DNA of 64,000 nucleotides from the NCBI RefSeq assembly GCF_030296015.1, contig NZ_AP027368.1, positions 558,001 to 622,000 of the forward strand, in the 5' to 3' direction. This stretch comes from Ferrimonas sp. YFM (lineage in GTDB: Bacteria > Pseudomonadota > Gammaproteobacteria > Enterobacterales > Shewanellaceae). Below, in pieces: positions 11,565-21,460 of the stretch; within the stretch, counting starts at the first letter, position 1; each line of letters opens with the position of its first letter. The position numbers and the translations under genes are program-made. Below the pieces are notes generated by a model that searched no databases, was not told the origin of the DNA, and saw only the letters and a program-made list of their open reading frames with translations.

Positions 11565-12395
11565 TTATTTTGCAGTGCGTATCTGCACCTGGGCATCGCT
11601 GCGCAGGTAGATGAGGGTGTCGCTGTTGGTGATCAGGCTGTGGCGGGACTCTCCCAATGCGCCGAAGTAACTGCCTGGGCTCAAACGGGTCTGGGCCTGG
11701 GTGTTTGCTGGGCGATAACCGGGCTGGCCCTGGATGATCACGGCTCTGAGCTCATCGCCCTCGGAGCGCAGCTCCCCCTGAAAGCCTGCGGGCAGTTTCA
11801 ACAGGCTGCCCCTGAGTTGGCCCGGCTGGTTGGTTCCCCAGAGCAGGGCAATGCCGGCATCCTTGGCGGCAGTGCTGTTCCACTTCAGATCCGAGGCGCT
11901 CAGCCACACCAGGTTGGTGGCATCCACATTGACCGGCCGCTCGCCATTATCGAAGGCTTCACTGGCGGGTTTCACCAGGTAGGGGCCTTCGTCGATCTCT
12001 ATGTAGGCCAGGGTGTTGTTGCCCTTGGCGGCGGTGATGTGCACCTCGCCTTTGGGCTGGGTCCAGAAGGAGCCACTGGGCATCCACATTCTGGCGGCAT
12101 CGGGGTCGTCGTTATGGATAACACCACTGATCACCACGCCGCGATAGGAGACATTGTGGATATGGGGCGGTGATTGAAAACCGTCGGTGGGGCGCAGCAG
12201 GTAACCTGTGGCCTGGGAGCCGTTTCTGTCCCCCCACAGGGTGCCCGCCCCTGGGCTTTTGTCGCCGCGAGCGGGATTGAGGTGTTGCCACTCCACCTCG
12301 GACGCTGTCACCAGCTCATAGGTGGTGGCGTGGACTGGTGCTGCCAGGGTGGCAGTGGCCAGCGCCAGGGTGGAGAACAGGCTTATCTTGTGCAT
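11565..12395 (-). CDS. Secreted cupin protein, DUF4437-like
   Basis: A 276-residue protein with a signal peptide ([23 protein letters not shown], cleavage after AHA-like site near residue 23). Two tandem cupin-like units are suggested: residues ~30-150 with [22 protein letters not shown], and ~160-270 ending in [22 protein letters not shown] is a possible metal site. The frame is open further upstream, but the ATG at 12395 opens a clean signal peptide. Function unknown; DUF4437 proteins are secreted beta-barrel proteins often annotated as putative anti-sigma/cupin factors. It converges with gcvP and diverges from the Na/Pi gene. Confidence 0.7.
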   Translation of the reverse strand: MHKISLFSTLALATATLAAPVHATTYELVTASEVEWQHLNPARGDKSPGAGTLWGDRNGSQATGYLLRPTDGFQSPPHIHNVSYRGVVISGVIHNDDPDAARMWMPSGSFWTQPKGEVHITAAKGNNTLAYIEIDEGPYLVKPASEAFDNGERPVNVDATNLVWLSASDLKWNSTAAKDAGIALLWGTNQPGQLRGSLLKLPAGFQGELRSEGDELRAVIIQGQPGYRPANTQAQTRLSPGSYFGALGESRHSLITNSDTLIYLRSDAQVQIRTAK

Positions 12396-12639
12396 AGGTG
12401 AGGCTGACGAATTCGGGAACAATTCCGTCAGCTTAAGAGCCAGTTGCCCCGGCGATAAGCCTGCATCAGACAGAATCACTTTCAACAACCTCCGGGGTAA
12501 TGGGGTCTTGTCATCAGGCATGGGTCCCGGCAGGGACATCTGTTCACAGAGACCACTCATCTTTGCTTCTGGTCAAAGGGTGAGCAGCCAAGAGCAACTA
12601 ACCTAATCTTAGAGGAAAACAGGCTTATGGACTGAGCTG

Positions 12640-14262
12640 ATGGGAAACTGGGTGGAGTTTGTCGCCGGGCTGGGGATCTTCCTCTATGCCATGCAGCGGC
12701 TGGAGAGCGCACTGGGCACCCTGGGGGAGCAGACCTTCCGCAGGGTGCTGCTCAGTGCTACCGATTCCACTGCAGGGTCTGTGGTCAGTGGCACCCTGGC
12801 CACCGCTGTGTTGCAGAGCAGTTCCATGGTGGGGCTGATGGTACTGGCGCTGGTGGGCAGTGGATTGCTGCCTCTGGCCAATGCCATCGGCATGATTGTC
12901 GGTGCCAATCTGGGGACCACAGTGACCGGCTGGCTGGTGACCCTGCTGGGGTTCAAGCTGTCGCTGACCACTATCGTGCTGCCGATGATGGGCGTGGGTG
13001 GTTTGGTCTACATCTGGGGCGAGGAGCGCAGCCGTCGCCGGGCCATCGGTTTGATACTCTTTGCCCTGGGCCTGCTGATCTTTGGTCTGGATACCATGAA
13101 GGGCAGTGTGGCCGACCTCAAGGGCAGTTTCCGCCCTCAGGATTACGCCCATCTTCACAGCATTGTCTTTGTCCTGGCCGGGGTGGCGTTCACCGCCGTC
13201 ATTCAGTCCAGCTCCGCCTGCATGCTGATCACTCTCAATGCCCTGAGCGCCGGCCTGGTGGAGCTGCCGGCGGCGGCGGCGATCATCATCGGAGCGGACT
13301 TGGGCACCACCATCACCATAGTCATTGGTGGGCTCAGAGGCAGTGACAATAAGCGCCGGGTGGCCGCCGCCCATGTGCTGTTCAATCTGGCCACCGCCGT
13401 CATGGCTTACCTGCTGATCTTGCCTGTTATCCAACCTCTCTATGCCTGGCTGGGGCTCACCGATCCCCTCTATGGTCTGGTGGCCTTCCACAGCCTGTTT
13501 AATCTTTTGGGGGTGGCTCTGGTGTACCCCTTCGTCGGTTGGCTGGCCAGGTGGCTTGAGCGCCTGTTCCAAGCTCCGGCGCCCCAGATGGACAGATTGA
13601 TGATGGACATTCCCCCTGACCAGGTCGCCATCGCTTCTCTGGCCATAGACAAGGCACTGAGAGAGTGCTGCCAGCTGGCCCTGAGGATCAACAACCGGGT
13701 TTTGAAACTGCCCATGCCCTCGGCTACCGAGTTGTCACCGGAGGCGGGGGCCCACACCACCTATGAGGAGGAGTATCAGGCGCTGACGGACAGGGCTGGC
13801 CAACTCAGTGCCTTTGTCCTGCAGGTGCTGGCCCATGCCGAGCCCAAGGAGAAGCCAGCATTGCTTACCGGTCTGAAGTTGCTGCGCCACATCGGTTACG
13901 CCACCAAGGCGGTGAAGGACATCAGGGAGGACCTGCATCAGGCCAAGGTGGCTGGCGACAGGTCCCTGATGCGGCTTAAGCGGGAACGTACCCTGCTGGA
14001 GCAGCCCAGGCTGGAACAGGTGGCGCTCTGGCTGGAGCCCAATGAGATGACGGCAGACAAAGAGGCTCTGCACCAGTTGCAGAGGCAGGCACTCCAGGAC
14101 CATCTGGCGTTTATTGACCGCATCTACGGCTGGATTCGTGAGGAGGAGATCCAAGGCGAGACCTTCATCGTTCTCACCAATCTGAGCAAGCACCTGCAGG
14201 ATATGCAGAAGCAGTGGGTGAGCTGCCTGGCGCTGCTGAATCACCCGTCAGAGCCAATGTAA
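12640..14262 (+). CDS. Na+/phosphate cotransporter family protein with PhoU-like tail
   Basis: A 540-residue inner-membrane protein. The N-terminal ~310 residues carry two inverted Na_Pi_cotrans repeats, each with the QSSS signature (AVLQSSSMVGL near residue 64; AVIQSSSACMLI near 188) and paired glycine-rich helices (ANLGTTVTGW; ADLGTTITI). Residues ~330-540 are a soluble helical domain resembling PhoU. This is the YjbB/NptA type that moves phosphate, in some species outward. It stands alone; no pho box recognised. Confidence 0.85.
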   Translation: MGNWVEFVAGLGIFLYAMQRLESALGTLGEQTFRRVLLSATDSTAGSVVSGTLATAVLQSSSMVGLMVLALVGSGLLPLANAIGMIVGANLGTTVTGWLVTLLGFKLSLTTIVLPMMGVGGLVYIWGEERSRRRAIGLILFALGLLIFGLDTMKGSVADLKGSFRPQDYAHLHSIVFVLAGVAFTAVIQSSSACMLITLNALSAGLVELPAAAAIIIGADLGTTITIVIGGLRGSDNKRRVAAAHVLFNLATAVMAYLLILPVIQPLYAWLGLTDPLYGLVAFHSLFNLLGVALVYPFVGWLARWLERLFQAPAPQMDRLMMDIPPDQVAIASLAIDKALRECCQLALRINNRVLKLPMPSATELSPEAGAHTTYEEEYQALTDRAGQLSAFVLQVLAHAEPKEKPALLTGLKLLRHIGYATKAVKDIREDLHQAKVAGDRSLMRLKRERTLLEQPRLEQVALWLEPNEMTADKEALHQLQRQALQDHLAFIDRIYGWIREEEIQGETFIVLTNLSKHLQDMQKQWVSCLALLNHPSEPM

Positions 14263-14624
14263 CTGATGTCATTACATTTGATTACATTGCGGGAATTCCG
14301 AATGCTGCATAATGTCTGGCCTTATCCACAAATGCACTCTTGCTGCAGCAGTGGATGGGAGAAGTCTGAGTCCTGAAGGTCTCAGGTTTCTGCAAATTCA
14401 TCGATTTTGGTGCCTGATGGGCACCGATTGATGGATTTTCCAATCAGTTTTTGAAGACCGTTCCCGCCAATCCCGACAGCGTCCGGTGGGTCCGGTCATT
14501 TTTTTGTCTGCGCTTTGACCTTCCATCCTGTTCAGCACGATCTCCGTTTCCATCCATGCAATCTGCAGTATGATGCCCACAGACAGTGCGTTCCCACTGA
14601 GACTGTAACTCGGGTGCCCTCATC
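14263..14624. other. 362-base intergenic region upstream of LysR gene
   Basis: Contains a hairpin GGTGCC-TGAT-GGGCACC (near 14410-14426) without a T-run, a T7 run at 14499-14505 that could end the upstream transcript, and TATGAT at 14569-14574 with a weak TTTCCA 16 bases before it, a possible promoter for the LysR gene. Nothing coding seen. Confidence 0.4.
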
Positions 14625-15539
14625 ATGAACAAGCAGATTAAATACGATGCCTATCAGATGATCCTGTTTGATGCGGTGGCATCGACGGGCAACTTCACCA
14701 AGGCCGCAGAGCGGCTTGATGTCTCTATCTCCCATGTGAGTAAACAGGTGAAGGACCTGGAGCAGAGGCTGGGAGTAAAGCTGATCAAGGTGAACTCCAG
14801 GCATCTGACCCTGACCCGTGAAGGGGCCATGTACGCCGAGTCGTGTAAACAGGTGGTCAGCATGATGAAGCAGGCCTCGGACCAGGTTGTGGATTGCCGA
14901 AATGAAGTCAGTGGCCGGGTGCGCATCGCCATGTCCCACTCCTTGGGGGCCCGATACATACAATCCATTGCTGAGCGGCTGCACAGAGACCATCCGGGTC
15001 TGACACTGGAGGTGACTCTGGGGGATTGTCGGGTGGACATGCTTGAAGATGATGTCGATCTGTGGTTTACCACCAGCAATGAGATCACCCCTGGCTACAT
15101 CGCTCAAAGGTTGTGTGACATCCGCTTCCTGCTGTTGGCCTCCCGGGAGTACCTGACCCGGCACCCAGCTCCTCGTCATCCTCGCGATCTTAAGGGGCAC
15201 AACTGCATTACCTATCAGAGCAAAACCCGGGATTACCACCTCTGGTCCTTTAGTCAGGCTGAGCAGCGCCATGAGGTAGAGGTGAGCGGCAACTTTGTCA
15301 TCGACAGCGCCGAAGTGATTCTGGATGCGGTGGTCGCCGGTATGGGCATAGGTTACATCGCCGATTATCTGCTGCTCAAGCAGCCGGGGGCGGAGAAGCT
15401 GGTCACCCTGCTCGATGACTGGAAGGCCGATCAGACGATGCCGGTGTACGCCGTCTACCCATCACGCAATGCCCTGCCCAATAGGTTGAAGGCGGTGATC
15501 GAGGTGGTCAGGGCACACCTGAACACCTCCCCTGACTGA
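14625..15539 (+). CDS. LysR-family transcriptional regulator
   Basis: A 304-residue regulator: winged HTH at residues 8-68 (MILFDAVASTGNFTKAAERLDVSISHVSKQVKDLEQRLGVKLI), linker helix, then a periplasmic-binding-like effector domain (~95-295). Typical length. The neighbours are a Na/Pi transporter and, 185 bases downstream, uridine phosphorylase on the same strand; no divergent partner gene, so its target is unknown. Effector not predictable. Confidence 0.88.
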   Translation: MNKQIKYDAYQMILFDAVASTGNFTKAAERLDVSISHVSKQVKDLEQRLGVKLIKVNSRHLTLTREGAMYAESCKQVVSMMKQASDQVVDCRNEVSGRVRIAMSHSLGARYIQSIAERLHRDHPGLTLEVTLGDCRVDMLEDDVDLWFTTSNEITPGYIAQRLCDIRFLLLASREYLTRHPAPRHPRDLKGHNCITYQSKTRDYHLWSFSQAEQRHEVEVSGNFVIDSAEVILDAVVAGMGIGYIADYLLLKQPGAEKLVTLLDDWKADQTMPVYAVYPSRNALPNRLKAVIEVVRAHLNTSPD

Positions 15540-15575
15540 TTTCACTTCACTCTTTCAATAATGCGTTCTGCCTCG

Positions 15576-15598
15576 GCGGGAAAAGCAGCTTTTCCCGC
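15576..15598. repeat. Perfect inverted repeat downstream of LysR gene
   Basis: Arms GCGGGAAAAGC and GCTTTTCCCGC flank one base. It can form a hairpin but lacks a T-run, so it may be a weak terminator or an operator in the udp leader. Confidence 0.5.
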
Positions 15599-15723
15599 TG
15601 GATCTGTTTGCCCCCAGCTCTCACCGATACCATGACTCCATGTCTGGAGACTGCCGATACAACAGCAGCTTCCGGTTGTTTAGTTATTGTTTTTAAAAAG
15701 CTTTGTTGAGCTGGAGGCCTGGT

Positions 15724-16503
15724 ATGACTGTGGTAAATAAGGATGAGAAGACCAAGGGGATCCGCCAATACCATATCGGTATGGTGGAGGGAGATGTGGC
15801 GGAATACGTCCTGCTCCCGGGAGACCCGTTCCGCACCGACATCATCGCCAACTACCTTGAGGACGCCAAGCTGGTGGCCCACAAGCGGGAGCACAAGACC
15901 TACACCGGATACTACAAAGGGGTGAGGGTTTCGGTGACCTCCACCGGTATGGGCTGTCCCTCTACCGCCATCGCCGCCGAGGAGCTGGCGAACATCGGTG
16001 CCAAGGTGTTTATTCGTCTGGGGAGCTGTGCGGCGCTGCAAGATGAGATCAACATTGGCGATCTTGTGGTGACCACAGGGGCGATGAAAAACGAGGGCAC
16101 CTCCAAGTTCTACGTGCCCGACAACTTTCCCGCCATTGCCGATCTGGAGGTGACCGCCGGGCTGATTGAGGTGGCCAAAGAGTACTGCGCCGGTAAGGCG
16201 CCGGAGGTGCACTGGGGAATCACCTCCACCGACGACTCCTTCTATGGCGAAAGCCCGGAGTGGATTCAAAAGCTCATCGACCTTGGGCTGAAGAATATTG
16301 AGATGGAAGCCTCTGCCCTGTTTACCGTGTGTCACCGTCGTGGGCTGCGCGGGGCCACCATCTGCGCCGTGGCGGCTAACCACAAACGGGCGGAAAACTT
16401 CTGGGGCAAACGCAACATCCCTCTTGAGCAGGGAATCGAGCTGGAGACAGAGGTCGCTCTGGAGACCATCTATCGCCTGCATCAAGCCGGTCTGGCGCTG
16501 TAA
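15724..16503 (+). CDS. udp: Uridine phosphorylase
   Basis: A 259-residue nucleoside phosphorylase that splits uridine to uracil and ribose-1-phosphate in the cytoplasm. Marks: the N-terminal LLPGDPFRTDIIANYL phosphate-site motif, STGMGCPSTAIAAEEL, RLGSCAALQDEINIGDLVVTTGA and the ribose-site IEMEASALFTV. The ATG at 15724 is preceded by CTGGAGG at 15711-15717; an upstream in-frame TTG at 15703 is less likely. Single gene between two hairpins. Confidence 0.93.
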   Translation: MTVVNKDEKTKGIRQYHIGMVEGDVAEYVLLPGDPFRTDIIANYLEDAKLVAHKREHKTYTGYYKGVRVSVTSTGMGCPSTAIAAEELANIGAKVFIRLGSCAALQDEINIGDLVVTTGAMKNEGTSKFYVPDNFPAIADLEVTAGLIEVAKEYCAGKAPEVHWGITSTDDSFYGESPEWIQKLIDLGLKNIEMEASALFTVCHRRGLRGATICAVAANHKRAENFWGKRNIPLEQGIELETEVALETIYRLHQAGLAL

Positions 16504-16509
16504 CCCTGG

Positions 16510-16535
16510 GCGGGAGAGCACTCTCCCGCTTGCTG
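16510..16535 (+). terminator. Terminator after udp
   Basis: Stem GCGGGAGAG (16510-16518) and CTCTCCCGC (16521-16529) with a 2-base loop; the following tail is only moderately T-rich (TTGCTGATTC). Confidence 0.55.
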
Positions 16536-16560
16536 ATTCACCCTGCTTGAGGATTAGACC

Positions 16561-16791
16561 ATGAGTGTGGAGCTACTGGGGTACCTGGGCTCAGCCCTGA
16601 TCACCGTGTCGCTGTTGTCGGCCAATGTCTATTTTCTAAGAACCTTCAACTCTATCGGGTGCCTCATCATGGCGGGCTATGGCCTGGCCATCGAGGCCTA
16701 TCCGGTGACCCTGATGAACGTCATCTGCGTGGTGATCAATCTGGCCCAGATGGTCAAAACCCGGCGAGCATCCAGTCGCCGGGCGGTATGA
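16561..16791 (+). CDS. Small inner-membrane protein (paralogue 1)
   Basis: A 76-residue protein with three predicted membrane segments: ~5-22 (LLGYLGSALITVSLLSANV), ~30-45 (SIGCLIMAGYGLAI) and ~50-67 (TLMNVICVVINLAQM), then a basic tail. It resembles the small CBU_0592/YgjV-like membrane proteins; function unknown. A clear paralogue is at 37577-37819, sharing the G-YGxAIxAYPVxLxN core. Preceded by TTGAGGATTAGACC. Confidence 0.75.
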   Translation: MSVELLGYLGSALITVSLLSANVYFLRTFNSIGCLIMAGYGLAIEAYPVTLMNVICVVINLAQMVKTRRASSRRAV

Positions 16792-16803
16792 GCCTCTGAG
16801 GGG

Positions 16804-17775
16804 TCAGCCCCGGCCGTGGGGGCGATCCAGATCCAGCTGGGGGCCCTCGGGCACTACTTGGGTGGGGTTGATCATGGTGTGGCTGAAGTAGTAGTGGCGC
16901 TTGATGTGGTACAGGTCCACGGTGTCGGCAATGCCCGGCTGCTGGTAGAGCTCCCTCAGGTAGCCTGACAGGTTGGGGTAGTCGGCGATCCGCTGCTTGT
17001 TGCACTTGAAGTGCCCCACATACACCGCATCGAAGCGCACCAGAGTGGTAAACAGCCGCCAGTCTGCTTCTGTGAGGCTGTCGCCGGTCAGGTAGCGGTT
17101 GTCGGCCAGCCGGCTGTCCAGCTGATCCAGGGCGTCAAACAGGTTGGCATAGGCTTCACTGTAGGCCTCCTGGCTGGTGGCAAAGCCTGCCCGGTAAACC
17201 CCGTTGTTGATGGTCGGATAGATGAAGTCGTTCATCTCATCGATGACTGGCCGCAGCGATGGCGGATAGAGATCCAGGGTGTTGCCGGTAATGTCGTTGA
17301 ACGCCGAGTTCAGCATGCGGATGATCTCCGACGACTCATTGCTGACGATGCGGTTTTGCTGTTTGTCCCAGAGTACGGGCACGGTCACCCGGCCTGAGTA
17401 GCTGGGGTTGTTTCTGGTGTAGACCTGATGCATGAAGTCGAAGCCGAACAGGTGGTCTCCGCTGCTGCCTCGCTCGGTGTCGAAGCTCCATCCCTGTTCC
17501 AGCATGTCCGGGCTCACCACGGAGACGCTGATGTGATCCTCCAGCCCCATGAGTTTGCGGTAGATCAGGGTGCGGTGTGCCCAGGGACAGGCCAGGGACA
17601 CGTAGAGGTGGTAGCGGCCGGACTCCGCCTTGAAGCCCCCTTCACCGCTGGGACCTGGGGCGCCGTCGGCGGTGATCCAGTTTCTCAGCTGGGCTTCCTC
17701 ACGCTGGAATTTGCCCTTGGTGTCTTCGGTTTCGTACCAGACGTCCTGCCAAACGCCGTCCACTAATCGTCCCAT
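16804..17775 (-). CDS. yqjG: Glutathionyl-hydroquinone reductase
   Basis: A 323-residue xi-class GST, which reduces glutathionylated quinols in the cytoplasm. The catalytic Cys is in SLACPWAHRTLIYRKLMGLE (about residue 62). The C-terminal helical domain includes DSLTEADWRLFTTLVRFDAVYVGHFKCN, typical of this class. It sits 1 base after the pirin gene on the same strand, so the two form an operon; in E. coli yqjG and the pirin yhaK are linked to the LysR regulator YhaJ. Confidence 0.92.
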   Translation of the reverse strand: MGRLVDGVWQDVWYETEDTKGKFQREEAQLRNWITADGAPGPSGEGGFKAESGRYHLYVSLACPWAHRTLIYRKLMGLEDHISVSVVSPDMLEQGWSFDTERGSSGDHLFGFDFMHQVYTRNNPSYSGRVTVPVLWDKQQNRIVSNESSEIIRMLNSAFNDITGNTLDLYPPSLRPVIDEMNDFIYPTINNGVYRAGFATSQEAYSEAYANLFDALDQLDSRLADNRYLTGDSLTEADWRLFTTLVRFDAVYVGHFKCNKQRIADYPNLSGYLRELYQQPGIADTVDLYHIKRHYYFSHTMINPTQVVPEGPQLDLDRPHGRG

Positions 17776-17776
17776 G

Positions 17777-18607
17777 TCAGTCTCCTATGGTGCCGAATTT
17801 GCCTGATTGATAGTCCTTCACTGCCTGACGGATCTCCGCTTCGGTGTTCATTACGAAGGGACCCATGTGGACAATCTCCTCCTTGATACGGTTGCCGGAG
17901 AAGATCAGTGCCCCACCGCCTTGTTCACTGCTGAGTTCCAACGGGGCACCAGGGTCGGCAAGCAGCAGGTGACCGGCGCCGTAGCCATTGATCTGGCCTC
18001 TATGAATATAGATAAACAGCTGCTCATGGTGGCCCCGGTCCAGATTGGCGCTGCCACCTGGGGAGAGGCGGAGATCGGCGACCGAAGCCTGCCCCGCCAG
18101 TTCCTCAATGGGTGAGATAGCCTGTTGCCCCTCCATCTCCCACTCTCCTGCCAGGGCGCGCAGTAATGCCCCCTGGCTGCCTTGAATCTCAGGAATCCCC
18201 TGGGCGACCGAATCCTGATAACGGGCAGGGCGAAGCTTGTCTTTGGCGGGCATGTTCACCCAGATCTGGAAGCCATGCATGCCCCCTGCACCGGATACCG
18301 GCATCTCGGAGTGCACCACGCCAAATCCGGTGCTCATCCACTGTACGTGTCCCGGGCCAATCACCTTGCGATTGCCCATCTGGTCTCTGTGCTCAAAGCC
18401 GCCGTCGATGATGTAGGTGAAGGTCTCTATGCCCCGGTGCGGGTGGGGAGGGAAGCCTCCCATGTAGTCCGCTTCGTTATCGGATTTGAGCTCATCAATC
18501 ATCAGGAAGGGGTCCAGTATCTGACCGCTGAAGTCAGCCACCCGGGAGATGTTGACGCCATCGCCATCCTGGGTGGCAACGCTTGTGGCGAGATTAAGAA
18601 TCTTCAT
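17777..18607 (-). CDS. Pirin family protein
   Basis: A 276-residue bicupin. The N-terminal cupin has the metal-binding PPHPHRGIETFTYIIDG and the STGFGVVHSEMP segment (His/His/His/Glu ligands); the C-terminal cupin is degenerate. Homologues are redox-sensitive or have quercetin dioxygenase activity. The ATG at 18607 (MKILNLATSV) is chosen over the longer frame because it is preceded by TAGGAGCGACC and starts the conserved fold. First gene of the pirin-yqjG operon, with a candidate LysR box upstream. Confidence 0.88.
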   Translation of the reverse strand: MKILNLATSVATQDGDGVNISRVADFSGQILDPFLMIDELKSDNEADYMGGFPPHPHRGIETFTYIIDGGFEHRDQMGNRKVIGPGHVQWMSTGFGVVHSEMPVSGAGGMHGFQIWVNMPAKDKLRPARYQDSVAQGIPEIQGSQGALLRALAGEWEMEGQQAISPIEELAGQASVADLRLSPGGSANLDRGHHEQLFIYIHRGQINGYGAGHLLLADPGAPLELSSEQGGGALIFSGNRIKEEIVHMGPFVMNTEAEIRQAVKDYQSGKFGTIGD

Positions 18608-19104
18608 GGTCGCTCCTAAAGAGTTTTGATGATCCAACCCTAGCAGGAGCCTTGGGGCACAACTATCGCAAAGATCTGGCCACTAGATTCTAAAAAATAG
18701 AAAGAATGCCGCTGTTGAGCCGGAGTTTGTACTGCAATGAGGGACTAAGCCGGGAGTTGAACGGCCTAATATTCGAATTTTACGAACGCCCGGCAGAGTG
18801 CCGAGCCAAAGAGATGGCAGAGTGCAGTCGTTAGCGGCAAAAATAAATCATAAATGCTGAAAATGAATTTAACATTTGCTGCCGGTGCAATCTACCACAA
18901 CTCTCCTTAGGCTTACATCTGCTGAATCATATGTTCTGCCAGTGGTCGGCTGTGCAGAGGATTTCATCGGTCTACGCAGATTGGCGCGGAGTAATCCCCA
19001 AGTTTGGTGCGCCCTGGGGAAGTTGATATGGGTCACCAAATTTAAGTCATTGTTTCTCTTAACATGTCTCTGACCATTTGGATGGTTATCCCTTTGTTGG
19101 AGAA
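18608..19104. other. 497-base divergent intergenic region
   Basis: Lies between pirin (minus) and decaheme 1 (plus). It holds the LysR-type box and AT-rich stretches (AAAAATAAATCATAAATG near 18840; AATTTAAGTCATTG near 19038) likely to include the cytochrome promoter. No start-bearing frame of credible composition. Confidence 0.4.
18687..18707. promoter_or_regulatory. Candidate LysR-type operator upstream of pirin-yqjG
   Basis: ATTCT and AGAAT separated by 11 bases (T-N11-A form), about 80 bases upstream of the pirin start. A YhaJ-like LysR protein is a plausible binder by analogy with E. coli, but this is inference. Confidence 0.4.
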
Positions 19105-21405
19105 ATGATGATGAAACTAACAACTAAAACTCCGCTGGCATTGATGCTGGCCTCTGCGCTGATGATGAGCGGCTGCAGTGACGGTGACGATGGCAAGGAT
19201 GGTGCGCCGGGAGAACCAGGTGCCCCGGGTACGCCCGGTGAACCAGGCTTGCCTGCAGGCTCCTTTGTCGATACGGCCAACAGCCCTGCGGACCTGGTCT
19301 ACACCATAGCCCCCACCGATGTGGTGATTGAACCCGGTAAACCTTTCGCGGTGAAGTTCACCGTGACCGGCAAGAATACCAAGGGTGACGACGTGCCCTT
19401 CGTGGGCCTGGATAAGATCGCCCTCTACCTGACCGAGCAGGTTGCCAACGAGTCCAATACCGGTGCGCCCTACCAGTGGATCAACCATGGTGTGGCCACC
19501 GAGTTTGGCTCCTCCCTGTATTGTTCCCCCACCGGAGCGACCACGGATCGCAGAGGCAATGAGGTTCAGGCCTGTACTCTGACCGAAGATGAAGCCAATC
19601 CTGGCAGCTACTCCCTGACCTGGGAGCACGACGGCGATGCCCCGCTGATCTGGGCTGACGCCGACATCAACAACCTGCACCGTCTGATGATCCGCTCCTA
19701 CAACATCGTCGATGACCAGGGAGTGGGGCTGTCGGACAAGGTACTGACCCCGCCCATGGACTATGTCCCGGCTACCGGGGAGTTGGCCGAGTCGGAGAAA
19801 GATATCGTCAGCAGCAACGCCTGTATCCGCTGCCACGGTGAGAAGGAGGGATGGATAGAGAACATCCACGCCCATCACAACTACCAGCGGGTGGAGAACT
19901 GCGTTTCCTGCCACAACGTACAGATCAACCTGCCCGACAGTGAAAACGGTGTGGCCGACGACAATGGTGACATCAAGGGGTTCAACCCCAACTTTGCCCC
20001 CATGGTTCACCGTCTGCACGCTGGCCACCACATCGAGGATGCCCTGCTGGGTGAAGCCAAGGAGATGTTTGGTGAGATCGGCTTCCCAGCGGACATGAGT
20101 GAATGTTCTGTCTGTCACGACAATGGCGCCGGCTGGGCGGTGAACATCTACGCTGACGCCTGTCAGGCCTGTCACATCGATGTGAACTTCGAGACCGGTG
20201 AAAACCATGCAGGCATCGTTCCTCAGGACGACAGCGTCTGCGCCGGTTGCCACGGTGCCGGAGCCCTGAGCCCCATGGAAGCCCATAATGTGGGCGGCCG
20301 CATCGCGTCCGAGTCTGCCTTCGAGATTGTCCTCTCCAGCATCGCCATCGATGATGCCAGCGGCGATCTGACCCTGGTGTTCGACACCACCGCCCGTCTG
20401 GGTGACGGAGTGACCCTGACCGATGCCATCCTGCGGGACGACATCATGTTTGGTCAGATTGAAGCGGACGGCATCTTCAACCAGTCCGGCACCATCAACC
20501 TGCTGGACGGTGTGGAGTCCAACGGCAGTTACACCGTGACCGTGCCTGGCCGCACCGAACTGGTGGGCAACAGCGCCTACTTCGTGCCTGACTTTGCCAT
20601 CTGCACCGACGGTGCCGACCTGATGGCCTGCGCCGACGTGGAGCTCAAGGTGTCCGCCACCATGGCGCCCACCTACTGGAACTTCGCCAATGCCGACGGC
20701 AGTGATTATGTTGCGCCCCGCATCGAGAGAGACAACGTCTCCATCGATGAGGCTACCTGTAACAACTGTCACGATAACCTGACCTGGGTGAAGCTGCCCC
20801 ACAATCATGGTGCCAATCAGTTCACCACCTGCGTCAGTTGCCACAGCCCCAAGGATGGCTTCACCGGCTCTTTCCACAGCCAGGTCAGCGCCATTGGCAA
20901 AGACGCCGACGGCAATGATGTGGCCGTGGACGTGAAACCCGGAGAGTTCTACAACCGTGATCTGATGACCGTGGCCCACCGCTACCACAGTGGTGAATGG
21001 CATGTGACCGGTGCTCACGGCGTCTTCCGCCGGGTGGACGATCAGGGCGTCATCGGTGATCTCAATGGTTACCCAGATGTTCAGAGCGACTGTCAGGCCT
21101 GTCACAAGGCGGACGTGAGCCTGTTCACCGCCAATGGCACCCTGGCCTCGGGCAAGGACTCCATTGCCATCACCAAGGACTTCGGCTCCACCTATGGCTA
21201 CATCTCTCCGGTCTCCGAGAGCTGCCGTAGCTGCCACGTTCACAATACCGATGCCGCCAAGGCCCACTTCGTTGCCAATGGCGCGACGCTCACCGATGAG
21301 CCCGCTGCCACTACCGCCGACGTGAGCATTGAGAGCTGCGGTGTGTGTCATGCCGAGGGTAAGACTTACGGCATAGATTCAGTGCACAGCGGTCCTGCGC
21401 ACTAG
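19105..21405 (+). CDS. OmcA/MtrC-family decaheme c-type cytochrome lipoprotein 1
   Basis: A 766-residue lipoprotein (lipobox LMMSGC, Cys24) with exactly ten CXXCH sites: CIRCH, CVSCH, CSVCH, CQACH, CAGCH, CNNCH, CVSCH, CQACH, CRSCH, CGVCH. The arrangement of five hemes, a beta domain (~390-540), then five hemes matches the OmcA/MtrC family, which reduces metals or shuttles outside the outer membrane. Directly after the lipid Cys come eight Gly-X-Y triplets (GDD GKD GAP GEP GAP GTP GEP GLP), a collagen-like linker. ATG at 19105 follows TTGGAGAA; two further ATGs follow in frame. A LysR gene lies downstream. Confidence 0.92.
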   Translation: MMMKLTTKTPLALMLASALMMSGCSDGDDGKDGAPGEPGAPGTPGEPGLPAGSFVDTANSPADLVYTIAPTDVVIEPGKPFAVKFTVTGKNTKGDDVPFVGLDKIALYLTEQVANESNTGAPYQWINHGVATEFGSSLYCSPTGATTDRRGNEVQACTLTEDEANPGSYSLTWEHDGDAPLIWADADINNLHRLMIRSYNIVDDQGVGLSDKVLTPPMDYVPATGELAESEKDIVSSNACIRCHGEKEGWIENIHAHHNYQRVENCVSCHNVQINLPDSENGVADDNGDIKGFNPNFAPMVHRLHAGHHIEDALLGEAKEMFGEIGFPADMSECSVCHDNGAGWAVNIYADACQACHIDVNFETGENHAGIVPQDDSVCAGCHGAGALSPMEAHNVGGRIASESAFEIVLSSIAIDDASGDLTLVFDTTARLGDGVTLTDAILRDDIMFGQIEADGIFNQSGTINLLDGVESNGSYTVTVPGRTELVGNSAYFVPDFAICTDGADLMACADVELKVSATMAPTYWNFANADGSDYVAPRIERDNVSIDEATCNNCHDNLTWVKLPHNHGANQFTTCVSCHSPKDGFTGSFHSQVSAIGKDADGNDVAVDVKPGEFYNRDLMTVAHRYHSGEWHVTGAHGVFRRVDDQGVIGDLNGYPDVQSDCQACHKADVSLFTANGTLASGKDSIAITKDFGSTYGYISPVSESCRSCHVHNTDAAKAHFVANGATLTDEPAATTADVSIESCGVCHAEGKTYGIDSVHSGPAH

Positions 21406-21435
21406 CGTTTGCATTTCCCTGCAACGCACCAAGCC

Positions 21436-21460
21436 AAAGCGCCTTCGGGCGCTTTTTTTT
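21436..21460 (+). terminator. Terminator after decaheme 1
   Basis: Stem AAAGCGCC (21436-21443) and GGCGCTTT (21448-21455) with a TTCG tetraloop and a run of eight T. Confidence 0.9.
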
